In this document: positions 35,775 to 44,530 of the stretch, piece after piece | How the letters are laid out: each line of letters opens with the position of its first letter | Position numbering within the stretch: position 1 is the first letter of the stretch | Assembly: GCA_017522515.1 (NCBI GenBank) | Contig: JAFWZH010000235.1 | Coordinates: forward strand, 24,566-88,565 | DNA: 64,000 nucleotides | From: Clostridia bacterium | GTDB taxonomy: Bacteria; Bacillota_A; Clostridia; UBA1212; UBA1255 | Reading direction: 5' to 3' | Notes under the pieces: model-generated | What the model saw: only the letters and a program-made list of their open reading frames with translations | Told to the model about the DNA's origin: nothing | Database searches by the model: none | Program-made: the position numbers and the translations under genes

Positions 35775-35803
35775 TTGTCAAAAGAATATATTTGGGGTAT
35801 AAT
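35775..35803 (+). promoter_or_regulatory. Promoter of the 435-aa lipoprotein gene
   Basis: TTGTCA (35775-35780), a 17-bp spacer and TATAAT (35798-35803). Confidence 0.75.
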
Positions 35804-35849
35804 CTCAGTGCATATATGATATGCAGTATTTTTATTGAGGAGTGATTAT

Positions 35850-37157
35850 ATGAAAAGAATTTTCGCTTTGATTTTGGTTTTGGCCTTGGCAATCGGTTGC
35901 TTTGCAGGTTGCGGAGAAGACAAAAAGGATAGCAAAAATGAAGGCAATAAAGATGTTGCGTCAAGTGAAAAGACAGAAGTTATGTCTTTTAATGAAATTT
36001 CAGAAACTGTTTCTAAATTAGCAAAAGGTTCAGAAATTGATATAAAGCTGTCTGTGGCAGTTAAGCCTGTTTTTGATGAAACATTTACAGAAAGTGATTT
36101 CCTTGCACAGGTTAATGGTTTGTTAAGCAAGAATTCTAACGGACTTTATGAGATTCCTTTGAATATTAAAGGAAATATCAGCGATTCCGCTGCAGATCTT
36201 AAATTGAAATTGGCTGAACGTGAAGTATCTGATATTATTGTTGTTGAAGAAAAGGCTTACATCAATGTAAAGAGCGTCTTTAACTTTTTCATATCTTTTG
36301 CCGGTGTAGAGCTCGCTTGGCCTTGTGAAAATGATTACATAGAACTCGTATCATTTGTTGAGTATATTCAGAATATGATGGCGCAGCAAATGCCGAACGA
36401 AGACTTTGCAGGCGATATAGAATGGTCTGATGAAGGTGATTTTTTTGCTGAAGATTCGGCTGTTTCATTAGGTGGAATTGCAGGCATTGATGAAGAAACA
36501 ATGCAACAGATTATGGATGTAATAGAAGTAATAAAAACAGCAATCCCTGAGACAACTCTTAATTCAATGCTTAATCAGATTTCGAATATAATGGAAAGCA
36601 ACAAGGTTCTTTCTAAGCAAGAAGACCATATATCAATTAAATTAGATAAAACGAATATAAAAGGATTTGCTTTGGCTTTAGCAGGTGTAGCACGTGCTAA
36701 TGGTGCAGATTTAATTGATTTGGTGATGCAAGCAATCAAAAATTCTGATAAGTTTGATGAAGAAATGAAAGAAAGTATGACATCAGGCTATGATAAAGAA
36801 GAAGTAAAAAAAGAATTAGAAGAGATGCTGAACGAAACAGAACTTAGCGAATCACTTGATTCTTTTGTAAGTGAAATCGGAGATACACATTTGAATATTA
36901 CTATGGGAGCAAATGATACTACAGCTACATTCCTTATTGATATTCTCTTAGACGGACTTGCAACAGAGGAAACTAACGAGGAGAAAATTGAATACGATGA
37001 ATGGGAAGATTACGAGGAAGAGTCTGAACCTGCTATTTCACAAGTTGCAATTGTTTTTGAGGTAAATTGTGCAGTAAAAGAAATTTCTGAGATTAAGGCT
37101 CCCACAAAAGTTCTTACAGAGGCAGAGATTAATACTTTATTTGCACTTCTTTCATGA
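35850..37157 (+). CDS. Lipoprotein of unknown function
   Basis: A 435-aa protein with a signal peptide and lipobox CFAGC (Cys ~21), followed by a Lys/Asp/Ser linker and a large acidic domain. Two halves each have beta strands ending in conserved-looking KLKLAE and TFLIDILLD segments and helices in between, which could be a lipid-binding-like fold, but I do not recognise the family. The start at 35850 follows GAGGAGTG; the frame is open 15 bp further up. It has its own promoter and a bidirectional terminator, so it is monocistronic. Confidence 0.8.
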   Translation: MKRIFALILVLALAIGCFAGCGEDKKDSKNEGNKDVASSEKTEVMSFNEISETVSKLAKGSEIDIKLSVAVKPVFDETFTESDFLAQVNGLLSKNSNGLYEIPLNIKGNISDSAADLKLKLAEREVSDIIVVEEKAYINVKSVFNFFISFAGVELAWPCENDYIELVSFVEYIQNMMAQQMPNEDFAGDIEWSDEGDFFAEDSAVSLGGIAGIDEETMQQIMDVIEVIKTAIPETTLNSMLNQISNIMESNKVLSKQEDHISIKLDKTNIKGFALALAGVARANGADLIDLVMQAIKNSDKFDEEMKESMTSGYDKEEVKKELEEMLNETELSESLDSFVSEIGDTHLNITMGANDTTATFLIDILLDGLATEETNEEKIEYDEWEDYEEESEPAISQVAIVFEVNCAVKEISEIKAPTKVLTEAEINTLFALLS

Positions 37158-37186
37158 GTTTAATATAAATTCTATGTATGCCAAAA

Positions 37187-37213
37187 GGGGCTGTTTTTTA
37201 CAGCCCCTTTTTT
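37187..37213. terminator. Bidirectional terminator between the lipoprotein and spoVT genes
   Basis: GGGGCTGT (37187-37194) and ACAGCCCC (37200-37207) with a 5-nt loop. T runs follow on the plus strand (six T) and on the minus strand (TTTT), so it can end both convergent genes. Confidence 0.88.
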
Positions 37214-37219
37214 GCACTT

Positions 37220-37771
37220 TTATTGTTCGAGTTGTTTGCCTATTATTGCAGCTGCAGACTGAGTAAGTTTTACTTCTGTATCGCCAATTGCTTTGCGTGT
37301 GTCCGGGGAAAACATAATTACAGAACCTACCGGATCTCCGTGAGAAATTATTGGGGTACCCACAAAAGACATCATTTTATCTCCGTTTATATCTTCTAAA
37401 ATAGGGAAGAAATCGGTACGCCTGTCAGGGGCAATGAATGTAGTACGATCTTCCATCGCTTGTTCTAATTGTCTTGTAATTCTTTTGCCGTTAAAATCCT
37501 TTTTTGATACACCTGAAACAGCCACCACAGAATCTCTATCTGTAATGCAAGTTGGATACCCGGCAGTTTTGGCAAGACTATCCGCAAACTGTAATGCAAA
37601 TTCATTTAAATCACTCATCACGGAGTGTTTTCTTAATACTATTTCACCGTTTTCTCCCGTGTAAATTTCTACCGGATCTCCTTCACGCAGGCGCAGAGTG
37701 CGGCGTATTTCCTTTGGTATGACTATTCTTCCAAGTTCATCAATTCTTCTAACAATACCTGTTGCTTTCAT
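37220..37771 (-). CDS. spoVT: Stage V sporulation protein T-like transcription regulator
   Basis: A 183-aa AbrB-family regulator. Residues 1-~50 are the swapped-hairpin DNA-binding domain: MKATGIVRRIDELGRIVIPKEIRRTLRLREGD-type sequence followed by EIYTGENGEIVLRK. The rest is a GAF-like domain (from about FADSLAKTAGYPTCITDRD to the end), as in SpoVT, which controls forespore genes during late sporulation. Length is close to the 178 aa of B. subtilis SpoVT. Start 37771 has AAGGAG at ideal distance; the frame extends upstream to 37843 without an RBS. A sigma-G-like promoter lies upstream, agreeing with forespore expression. Confidence 0.93.
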   Translation of the reverse strand: MKATGIVRRIDELGRIVIPKEIRRTLRLREGDPVEIYTGENGEIVLRKHSVMSDLNEFALQFADSLAKTAGYPTCITDRDSVVAVSGVSKKDFNGKRITRQLEQAMEDRTTFIAPDRRTDFFPILEDINGDKMMSFVGTPIISHGDPVGSVIMFSPDTRKAIGDTEVKLTQSAAAIIGKQLEQ

Positions 37772-37806
37772 ATATAAAAAACTCCTTGCTTTACAAATTG
37801 TATTGT

Positions 37807-37835
37807 TATTATCTGTAAAACAAGGATTTTTATAC
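37807..37835 (-). promoter_or_regulatory. Sigma-G/F-like promoter of spoVT
   Basis: On the minus strand GTATA (37835-37831), a 17-bp spacer and GATAATA (37813-37807). This fits the sigma-G pattern GHATR and CATWMTA with one mismatch in the -10. Known spoVT genes are sigma-G dependent. Confidence 0.5.
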
Positions 37836-37857
37836 TGTGACAATTTAATTTTTGTTA

Positions 37858-40761
37858 TCAGATTATGATTTTTTTTCTTAAAAGAGAGAGACCGCTAAAT
37901 AAGAACATAAGAGAAACACAAACTAACTCAAATCTGATATCTCCGGTGTTAGGGTCGATAGTGGGCTTGTTTGTTCCGTCTGTTGCCGGCGGTGTTATAT
38001 TTGGAATATCGCTGCCCGAAGCCTTGAGCTCCTCTATAGCATTATCAAGAATAGCTTTAATATCAGGAGGAATAAGGCTCTTACCGTGATCTGTTAGTGA
38101 ATTATATGCATTTACAATATTTTGAATTTTCTCAGAAAGCTCATCGCTGTTTGTTTCCGGTAATGCAGAAATTAAATCGATAACATTTTCAACATTCTCC
38201 ACTACTTCAAGAGCAGCCTTCACACGAGAAAGGTTGCTGTTCATTTCTTTAATTTCTTCTTCACTTAAAGAAGAACTCTCTTTAAGAGCAGCTTCGTAAT
38301 CTGCTTTAGCTTGAACAAGATCGTTTTTGTTTGATAATGATACGTTTTCGGCAGTTATTCCACTGGCAATAATAATTGGCTGTTTTTTATCGCGAAGTTC
38401 TGCACCGCCGCCGAGAGCTATATAATAGCTGCAACAATCATAATCTGTAGAGACATTTACCAAAGGTCCGTAGCTTGGACTTCTTTCGGGATAAATAGCA
38501 AAATAGAGCTCTTGATTATCATAAACAGTTACATCGACACCGACTTTTACTGAAACGGTAATGCAATCTTTTACAGCGTCCTTTAAATCCACAAGAGCCA
38601 CATCTTTGTAAATTACAAGTAAATCATCATTGTTAATATTACAGTAGTGTCCCATTGTTTTTGCTCCTTGCGCATGCGTTCCACATTTACTGCAAGTATA
38701 TTCCATCTCAATCTCTACTTTCTCGTAATGATTAAGGTCGGGAAAAACATCGCCATAGTTATCTACTTTACCGATTTTTTCGGCTGCATATAAAGTCGGC
38801 GAAGTAATAAAAACGAGAGCGAAAACAATAAATACGGATAAAAGTTTTGTTGAAACTTTATTTTTCTTTATTTGTTTGATTACACCGGCCGAAACAATTA
38901 ATACAAGAATTAAGAAAATTGCACCGCTTTCGCCGGTATGCGGGTTGTTGTCGTTTTGAGACGAGTCTTCCTGGTTAGTAACTAATTTGATTCTGCCACT
39001 TCCGTTGACATCGCTGTAATCAATCATAAAATTAGAATATTTCTCAAGAAGGGGAGAATTGGATGCATCAACTGTGCAGTTTTCAAAACCTTTTATGTAA
39101 TTTGCCAAAACCATATAATCTTCTGACACATAATCCAAAATATTTACAGCACCATTTAACATGGCAAAACCGCCGCCAAGATCACGTAAGGTGTAGTTGT
39201 AACCGGCTAAATTGTATTTTGCACTTAAATTAAGCGGTTCCCAGCAGTTGTTTTCTTTGTTGTATACCTTCACGTCGTGAACACGATATTTTATTGGTCC
39301 GCTTACCCAAACATCATATTCATCCTTAACTGTGGTGTTTTTTGTGGAGGTGTTAATTTTATATGTTAAGCCGGAAACATGGAGGAAACTTCCGTCTTCA
39401 CTTGGTGCATAACGAGTACTCCATTCCAACATATCCAGTATTTGCTGACCCGTAACAGTTTGAAGACAAGCAACATTTCCGAAAGGATGCATATCTTTAC
39501 ATGTTTTATAGGAAACATCTCCTGTAATGGCTGTGTTACGAGTTCCGCCGCCATTCATAACAGCTACGTCGACATCAAGGCCCAGATTGTCGAAAAGATA
39601 ATAAAGTGCATCTGCGGCAAAATCGCCTGAGTTTGTCTCTTGTGAGCGTACAAGACGATTGCCATCGCTGTCATAATTGTCTAAAGTCACTTTAATTGAA
39701 CCGATTTTTTGTCCTAATTGAGTGTCTATTTCATTAATCCAATTATTTTTTATTGTTTTAGTATTTTCATCAAAAATGATTTCGGTTCCTTTATAAAGTT
39801 CGGAAATCAGTGAATATCCATCATCGTCATTGCCGTCCAACTCAATAAAATCAGTAGTAATTTTACCTGTTGATGAGTCAATAACCATCATGCCGATTCT
39901 GTTAAAGTATTCACCTGTTTGTGTAAGGAGAACATCGTTGCCATCTTTATCTTTTATTGATTTACCTTTTATAACAGTATGTGAATGACCGTCTATAAAA
40001 GCATCAAGGCCGCTTGTTCCGCTTATTGTTTCTTCGCTTGTCCATGGAGTAGACGAAGGATCTACACCTAAATGACCTAATGCAATAATTTTTGTAGCTC
40101 CGGAACTTTTGGCATCATCTATGGCTTTTTGCACGTCTTGACGAAGTGCGCTTCCGTCATCACCGGACGAAATACCGTATATGAATTCTCCGTTTTCATT
40201 TTGGAAATAGGCCGGAGTAGATTTTGAAAAGGTTTCAGGAGTTGTAATGCCGATAAATGCAAGCTTTTCATCACCACAGTTAAATGTTACATAACTGTCT
40301 AATACTTTGTCTCCGCGCACATCATTTATAACACGGTAAAAGTTACAAGATATGTAAGGAAAGTTTGCTCTGTCAATTGTATCCATGCATCCTTGCATAT
40401 TGTAATCAAACTCATGATTTCCCAACGTAGCGACATCATAGCCTGCAGCATTCATTAATTTAATAATGCTTTCGCCCTTATCCATAGAACCATACGCAGT
40501 TCCCTGAATGTGGTCTCCGGCATCAGCCAAAAGTACATGTTTGTACTCTTTTTGCAAATCTTTTTTTATTGCTGCAATCACATCATAGCTGATTGGTCCG
40601 TCAATATATGTATGGACATCATTCGTGTAAAGAATCACGATATCTTCTGATAGTGAGCTGTCAGCAAAAACTTCTGCTGTCGGTGTTAAGAAAATCAAAG
40701 CCATTATTATTCCTAAAATAAGACTAAATTTTCGTATAAGTGAGTGAGTTAGCTTTTTCAT
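37858..40761 (-). CDS. 5'-nucleotidase-type surface protein fused to a second secreted, sortase-signal protein
   Basis: A 967-aa frame. Residues 1-~33 are a signal peptide. Residues ~40-330 form a calcineurin-like metallophosphatase (YTNDVHT, DAGDHIQG, LGNHEFDY, GHLG, DGHSH) and ~340-570 a 5_nucleotid_C domain (SGDFAADAL, NGGGTRN, GNVACLQTVTGQQILDMLE). At 606-611 is the sorting signal NPHTGE, then a hydrophobic helix and a basic stretch KQIKKNKVSTK: a complete wall-anchor end. Yet translation continues in frame into a second hydrophobic segment like a signal peptide (LLSVF...TLYAAEK, ~640-662), a ~270-aa domain with Cys/His-rich CSKCGTHAQGAKTMGHYC and a helical region, and a second sorting signal DPNTGD (936-941) with helix and RKK. 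No in-frame start lies at the junction. It looks like two surface proteins in one frame. RBS AGGAGG at 40775-40770. Confidence 0.88.
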   Translation of the reverse strand: MKKLTHSLIRKFSLILGIIMALIFLTPTAEVFADSSLSEDIVILYTNDVHTYIDGPISYDVIAAIKKDLQKEYKHVLLADAGDHIQGTAYGSMDKGESIIKLMNAAGYDVATLGNHEFDYNMQGCMDTIDRANFPYISCNFYRVINDVRGDKVLDSYVTFNCGDEKLAFIGITTPETFSKSTPAYFQNENGEFIYGISSGDDGSALRQDVQKAIDDAKSSGATKIIALGHLGVDPSSTPWTSEETISGTSGLDAFIDGHSHTVIKGKSIKDKDGNDVLLTQTGEYFNRIGMMVIDSSTGKITTDFIELDGNDDDGYSLISELYKGTEIIFDENTKTIKNNWINEIDTQLGQKIGSIKVTLDNYDSDGNRLVRSQETNSGDFAADALYYLFDNLGLDVDVAVMNGGGTRNTAITGDVSYKTCKDMHPFGNVACLQTVTGQQILDMLEWSTRYAPSEDGSFLHVSGLTYKINTSTKNTTVKDEYDVWVSGPIKYRVHDVKVYNKENNCWEPLNLSAKYNLAGYNYTLRDLGGGFAMLNGAVNILDYVSEDYMVLANYIKGFENCTVDASNSPLLEKYSNFMIDYSDVNGSGRIKLVTNQEDSSQNDNNPHTGESGAIFLILVLIVSAGVIKQIKKNKVSTKLLSVFIVFALVFITSPTLYAAEKIGKVDNYGDVFPDLNHYEKVEIEMEYTCSKCGTHAQGAKTMGHYCNINNDDLLVIYKDVALVDLKDAVKDCITVSVKVGVDVTVYDNQELYFAIYPERSPSYGPLVNVSTDYDCCSYYIALGGGAELRDKKQPIIIASGITAENVSLSNKNDLVQAKADYEAALKESSSLSEEEIKEMNSNLSRVKAALEVVENVENVIDLISALPETNSDELSEKIQNIVNAYNSLTDHGKSLIPPDIKAILDNAIEELKASGSDIPNITPPATDGTNKPTIDPNTGDIRFELVCVSLMFLFSGLSLLRKKIII

Positions 40762-40851
40762 AACTGCAACCTCCTAAATGGTATTATGTCAATTATTATA
40801 GTGGTTAATTTGAAAATTGGCAATTTAAAATGTAATAAAAGATATCATGAT

Positions 40852-41163
40852 ATGAAGATTATACTTTTGTCCCTTTTAGGCGATTAGGGACAAAACTCCC
40901 AACTTGAAGATTGCACTTTTGTCCCTTTTAGGCGATTTGGGACAAAACTCCTAACTTGAAGATTACACTTTTGTCCCTTTTGGGCGATTAGGGACAAAAC
41001 TCCCAACTTGAAGATTGCACTTTTGTCCCTTTTGGGCGATTAGGGACAAAACTCCCAACTTGAAGATTACACTTTTGTCCCTTTTAGGCGATTTGGGACA
41101 AAACTCCTAACTTGAAGATTACACTTTTGTCCCTTTTAGGCAATTTGGGACAAAACTCCAAAT
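40852..41163. repeat. Six tandem 52-bp units, each with a 9-bp perfect hairpin
   Basis: Units begin at 40852, 40904, 40956, 41008, 41060 and 41112, all exactly 52 bp. Each holds TTTTGTCCC and GGGACAAAA around a 13-nt centre. The arms are identical in all six copies. Variation is confined to the centre and linker: A/T just before GGGACAAAA tracks with C/T in the linker (copies 2 and 5 alike; 1, 3 and 4 alike). No unique spacers, so it is not a CRISPR. It fills most of the 575-bp gap between divergent genes at 40761 and 41337. Confidence 0.95.
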
Positions 41164-41235
41164 TTAACTGCGGTGGTACAATAAAGTTGCAATGCATTGA
41201 GTGCAATAATCACACCAAATCAAAAGTATAATCTT
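40855..41235. repeat. 15-bp inverted repeat bracketing the hairpin array
   Basis: AAGATTATACTTTTG (40855-40869) overlaps the first unit, and its exact complement CAAAAGTATAATCTT lies at 41221-41235. Read outward, each copy gives CAAAAG then TATAAT towards the adjacent gene (98 and 105 bp to the respective start codons). No matching -35 box is evident for either, so a promoter role is only suggested. Confidence 0.75.
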
Positions 41236-41267
41236 TAAATCTTTTGACCTTAGAGGTTATATTTTTC

Positions 41268-41308
41268 TTGCAATTTATCTCTTAAGGAAGTAAGATAGAC
41301 ATATCTTA
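41268..41308 (+). promoter_or_regulatory. Possible promoter and operator of the GH106/GH2-like gene
   Basis: TTGCAA (41268-41273), a 17-bp spacer and TAAGAT (41291-41296). The inverted repeat TAAGATA-GACA-TATCTTA (41291-41308) covers the -10 and start site. The -10 is a weak match. Confidence 0.4.
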
Positions 41309-41336
41309 TTGAATAAAGAAATGTGAGGAAACATTT

Positions 41337-44300
41337 ATGGCAAACAAAGAGAAAATAATTCAACTTTTTGAAAAACCTGGTGTGGAATACAGAGGAAAAC
41401 CCTTCTGGTCTTGGAATGGCGAACTTGAAAAAGACGAGCTTATTCGTCAAGTTGCAATAATGAAAGAAATGGGTTTTGGCGGATATTTTATGCATTCACG
41501 CGCAGGACTGATTACAGAGTACTTAGGAGACGAATGGTTTGACCTTATAAATGCTGTGGCAGACGCAGGTACGGAAATGGGCATGGAGTCTTGGCTTTAC
41601 GACGAAGACAGATGGCCAAGCGGCAGTGCAGGAGGCAAGGTAACAGTTGATCCGCAATACAGAATGAAACAGATAACAATGTATTGCCAAGACAAGGCTA
41701 CCTTTGCGGAAACAGGCGTTCTTCCCGGAGACAGCGAGGATGAGATAGTTGCAATCTTCGCCATAAATAAAGACGGTAAAGCAATTTATGAATATGAACA
41801 GTGCGAAGACGAGAAAGCACTTAGCGAAGCAATAAAAAACGAATGGTGCAATAAAGTGCTTGTATTCAGAATAGATTTAAGAAAACCCAGCAGCGTATAT
41901 AATGGCACTACATATATTGATACAATGAGCCGTAAAGCAGTAGATAAATTTATTGAGCTCACACACGCAGAATACAAAAATCGTTGCGGCGAAAGAATAG
42001 GCACAACTATTAAAGGAATATTTACAGACGAACCTCACAGAGGACATACTCTGGATAATTACAGAGAAAAAGACGGTATAGAGACATGCTCTGTTGCATA
42101 TACTGATGACCTTTTCGAAGAATTCATTAAAAGATACGGATATGACCTTAAACCGATGCTTCCTGAGCTGTTCTTTAGAAAAGACGGCAAAAGCATCCAC
42201 AAAGTAAAAATCAATTATGTAGACTTGGCAAACAATTTGTTTATTGAAAGATTTGCAGATCCTGTAAATGACTGGTGTAACGAAAATAATATGATTTTCA
42301 CAGGCCACGTGCTCCATGAGGATAGCTTGACAAGCCAAACAGCAACACAAGGTTCATTGATGAGATTTTACCCTCACATGACATATCCCGGTGTTGACGT
42401 ACTCAGCGAAGGCAACAGATGTTATTGGATAGTAAAACAGCTTTCGTCTGCGGCAAGACAGGCAGGCCAAAAGTGGCTTCTTTCAGAACTTTACGGTTGT
42501 ACAGGTTGGCAGTTTGATTTTGCAGCGCATAAAGCAGTGGGCGACTGGCAGGCACTTTTGGGAATTAATTTCCGCTGTCACCATCTTTCTTGGTATACAA
42601 TGGAGGGCGAATCAAAGCGTGACTATCCGGCAAGTATACTACATCAATCAAAATATTATAAGGATTATGATTATGTAGAATCATATTTTGCAAGATTCGG
42701 TGTCGTTATGTCACAAGGACGTCCTATGTGCGACTTGCTTGTTTTAAATCCAATCGAAACAACATGGGCACTCATGTATCCCGGTTGGTCAAATTGGGTG
42801 GCTCCGGCATCAAACAACAAAGAATTGCTTGAATTAGAGGGCAAATATGCAAGCTTGTTCCACTTTATTATGGGCAATCAAATAGATTTTGATTACGGTG
42901 AAGAATATCTTATGGCTCCGCAATATAAGATAGTATCAGAAAACGGCAAGACAATTCTTAAAGTAGGAGAAGGTGAATACAGCACTGTTCTTGTAGGCGT
43001 TGCACAGACAGTTCGTCCCACAACAGTAAAAATGCTTAATGAATTTTTGGATATGGGCGGTAAAGTTGTTTTTGCACGAGATATTCCGTCATACGTTGAT
43101 GGTGAGCCTTCAGAGGCAGTAAAAGAGTTGTCAAAACATGAAAATTCTGTAATTGTTGCATTCGAAGCAAAAGCTATTGCAAATGCTGTACATGAATTGG
43201 GCGCATACGATATTCGTGTAGAAGGTGAAGATTCAGAAAAAGTATTTTTACAAGCACGTTATGATGACGAAGCAAAGCTTATGTATGTTGGCATGATAAA
43301 TACAGACAGAGAAAATCCCGTTAGAAATCTTAAACTGGTTATCAACAAGGCAGAAGGCATATTTGATATAAAAGAAGGCAAAGTTTTTGCAGAAGAGTGG
43401 GAGCTTACAACAGGTAACAGATACACCAAAGAGCTCAAATTCGTTGACGGTAAGCCAACTGTAGAGTTTGACTTGGAAGCAATCGGTGAAAAAGTATTTG
43501 TATTCGCTACTGAAAAGGACAGCGCTCTTACAGCAAAAGCAGAAATAAAGGCAGTTTCAGAAAACAAACTCCCTGAAAATGCAGAGCTTGAATATGAGCT
43601 CGACGAGGCAAATGTTTGTGTTCTTGACTTCGCCAAATGGAGATTTAACGGAGGAGAATGGCAAGCTGAAGACGAAGTTCTTAAGGTTGATGCCAAAATA
43701 CGCGATTTGATAGGAATCGAGCATAGAAGCGGAGACATGCTTCAGCCTTGGTATGCAAAGAAGTATTGTAATGATGCTTACGGTGACGTTGAAATTGAAT
43801 ATGAATTTTACGCTGACGTTGTACCTGATGGCGAGCTGTTCATTGCAGGTGAAAGACCTGAATTTTGCCAATACTACCTTAACGGAACAAAACTTGAATG
43901 TAACGATATGTCAGACTTCTGGATTGATATATGCTTTAAGAAAATGCCTGTTCCTAAAGGCCTCGTTAAAATTGGTAAAAATACCGTAACCGTTAAGACA
44001 TTATTTAAACGTACAACAAATATAGAAGCCCTTTACCTTGTAGGCGATTTCGGTGTGAGAATAGAGAACGAAAATAAACGTGTACTCGTCAAACTGCCTG
44101 AAAAATTAGGTCTTGGCAACCTTAGAGAATATGACTTGCCTTTCTATACGGGAAGTGTAACGTATAAGATTCCTAATGACAGATTTAACAAAAACGCAGA
44201 AAGTAACGTAATCGAACTTAACGGCTACTGCGCATCTTTGGCAAAGGTAGCACCGGCAGACAGTTCAGATAAAGCAAAAATTCTTGCGTGGGCACCATAC

Positions 44301-44516
44301 GAAGCTGACGTTACTCAATGGGTAAAAGAAGGTAAAGACATAGGTGTTACCATGGTTTGCTCACGACGTAATATGTTCGGACCTCTCCATTTGGTACCTG
44401 CAATTCAAAGTGCCTACGGACCTCCGCACTTTACAACAAGCGGCAAGTCATGGACATATAAATATGAATTGATAGACAGCCGTATTTACGGTATTACTAT
44501 TAAAGAAAAGGAATAA
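41337..44516 (+). CDS. Large glycoside hydrolase, GH106/GH2-like architecture
   Basis: A 1059-aa protein with no signal peptide. The N-terminal half looks like a TIM barrel: FWSWNGELEKDELIRQVAIMKEMGFGGYFMHSRAG at residues ~22-57, WLYDEDRWPSGSAGG (~84-98), IKGIFTDEPH (~224) and later a Glu at LLSELYGCTGW (~385), a pattern found in proteins annotated as GH106-related or as GH2 sugar-binding glycosidases. Residues ~760-1050 are beta-sandwiches resembling GH2 sugar-binding domains. Substrate could be a rhamnose- or galacturonate-containing oligosaccharide, which would fit the GH28-like gene at the left edge, but this is inference. RBS GTGAGGA is at 41321-41327. addA starts 14 nt after its stop. 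Confidence 0.78.
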   Translation: MANKEKIIQLFEKPGVEYRGKPFWSWNGELEKDELIRQVAIMKEMGFGGYFMHSRAGLITEYLGDEWFDLINAVADAGTEMGMESWLYDEDRWPSGSAGGKVTVDPQYRMKQITMYCQDKATFAETGVLPGDSEDEIVAIFAINKDGKAIYEYEQCEDEKALSEAIKNEWCNKVLVFRIDLRKPSSVYNGTTYIDTMSRKAVDKFIELTHAEYKNRCGERIGTTIKGIFTDEPHRGHTLDNYREKDGIETCSVAYTDDLFEEFIKRYGYDLKPMLPELFFRKDGKSIHKVKINYVDLANNLFIERFADPVNDWCNENNMIFTGHVLHEDSLTSQTATQGSLMRFYPHMTYPGVDVLSEGNRCYWIVKQLSSAARQAGQKWLLSELYGCTGWQFDFAAHKAVGDWQALLGINFRCHHLSWYTMEGESKRDYPASILHQSKYYKDYDYVESYFARFGVVMSQGRPMCDLLVLNPIETTWALMYPGWSNWVAPASNNKELLELEGKYASLFHFIMGNQIDFDYGEEYLMAPQYKIVSENGKTILKVGEGEYSTVLVGVAQTVRPTTVKMLNEFLDMGGKVVFARDIPSYVDGEPSEAVKELSKHENSVIVAFEAKAIANAVHELGAYDIRVEGEDSEKVFLQARYDDEAKLMYVGMINTDRENPVRNLKLVINKAEGIFDIKEGKVFAEEWELTTGNRYTKELKFVDGKPTVEFDLEAIGEKVFVFATEKDSALTAKAEIKAVSENKLPENAELEYELDEANVCVLDFAKWRFNGGEWQAEDEVLKVDAKIRDLIGIEHRSGDMLQPWYAKKYCNDAYGDVEIEYEFYADVVPDGELFIAGERPEFCQYYLNGTKLECNDMSDFWIDICFKKMPVPKGLVKIGKNTVTVKTLFKRTTNIEALYLVGDFGVRIENENKRVLVKLPEKLGLGNLREYDLPFYTGSVTYKIPNDRFNKNAESNVIELNGYCASLAKVAPADSSDKAKILAWAPYEADVTQWVKEGKDIGVTMVCSRRNMFGPLHLVPAIQSAYGPPHFTTSGKSWTYKYELIDSRIYGITIKEKE

Positions 44517-44530
44517 TTTGTTGGTTTTTT

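Noticed and set aside
40852..41163. CRISPR array
   Set aside because: Units are contiguous 52-bp repeats with no unique spacers, and no cas genes are nearby.
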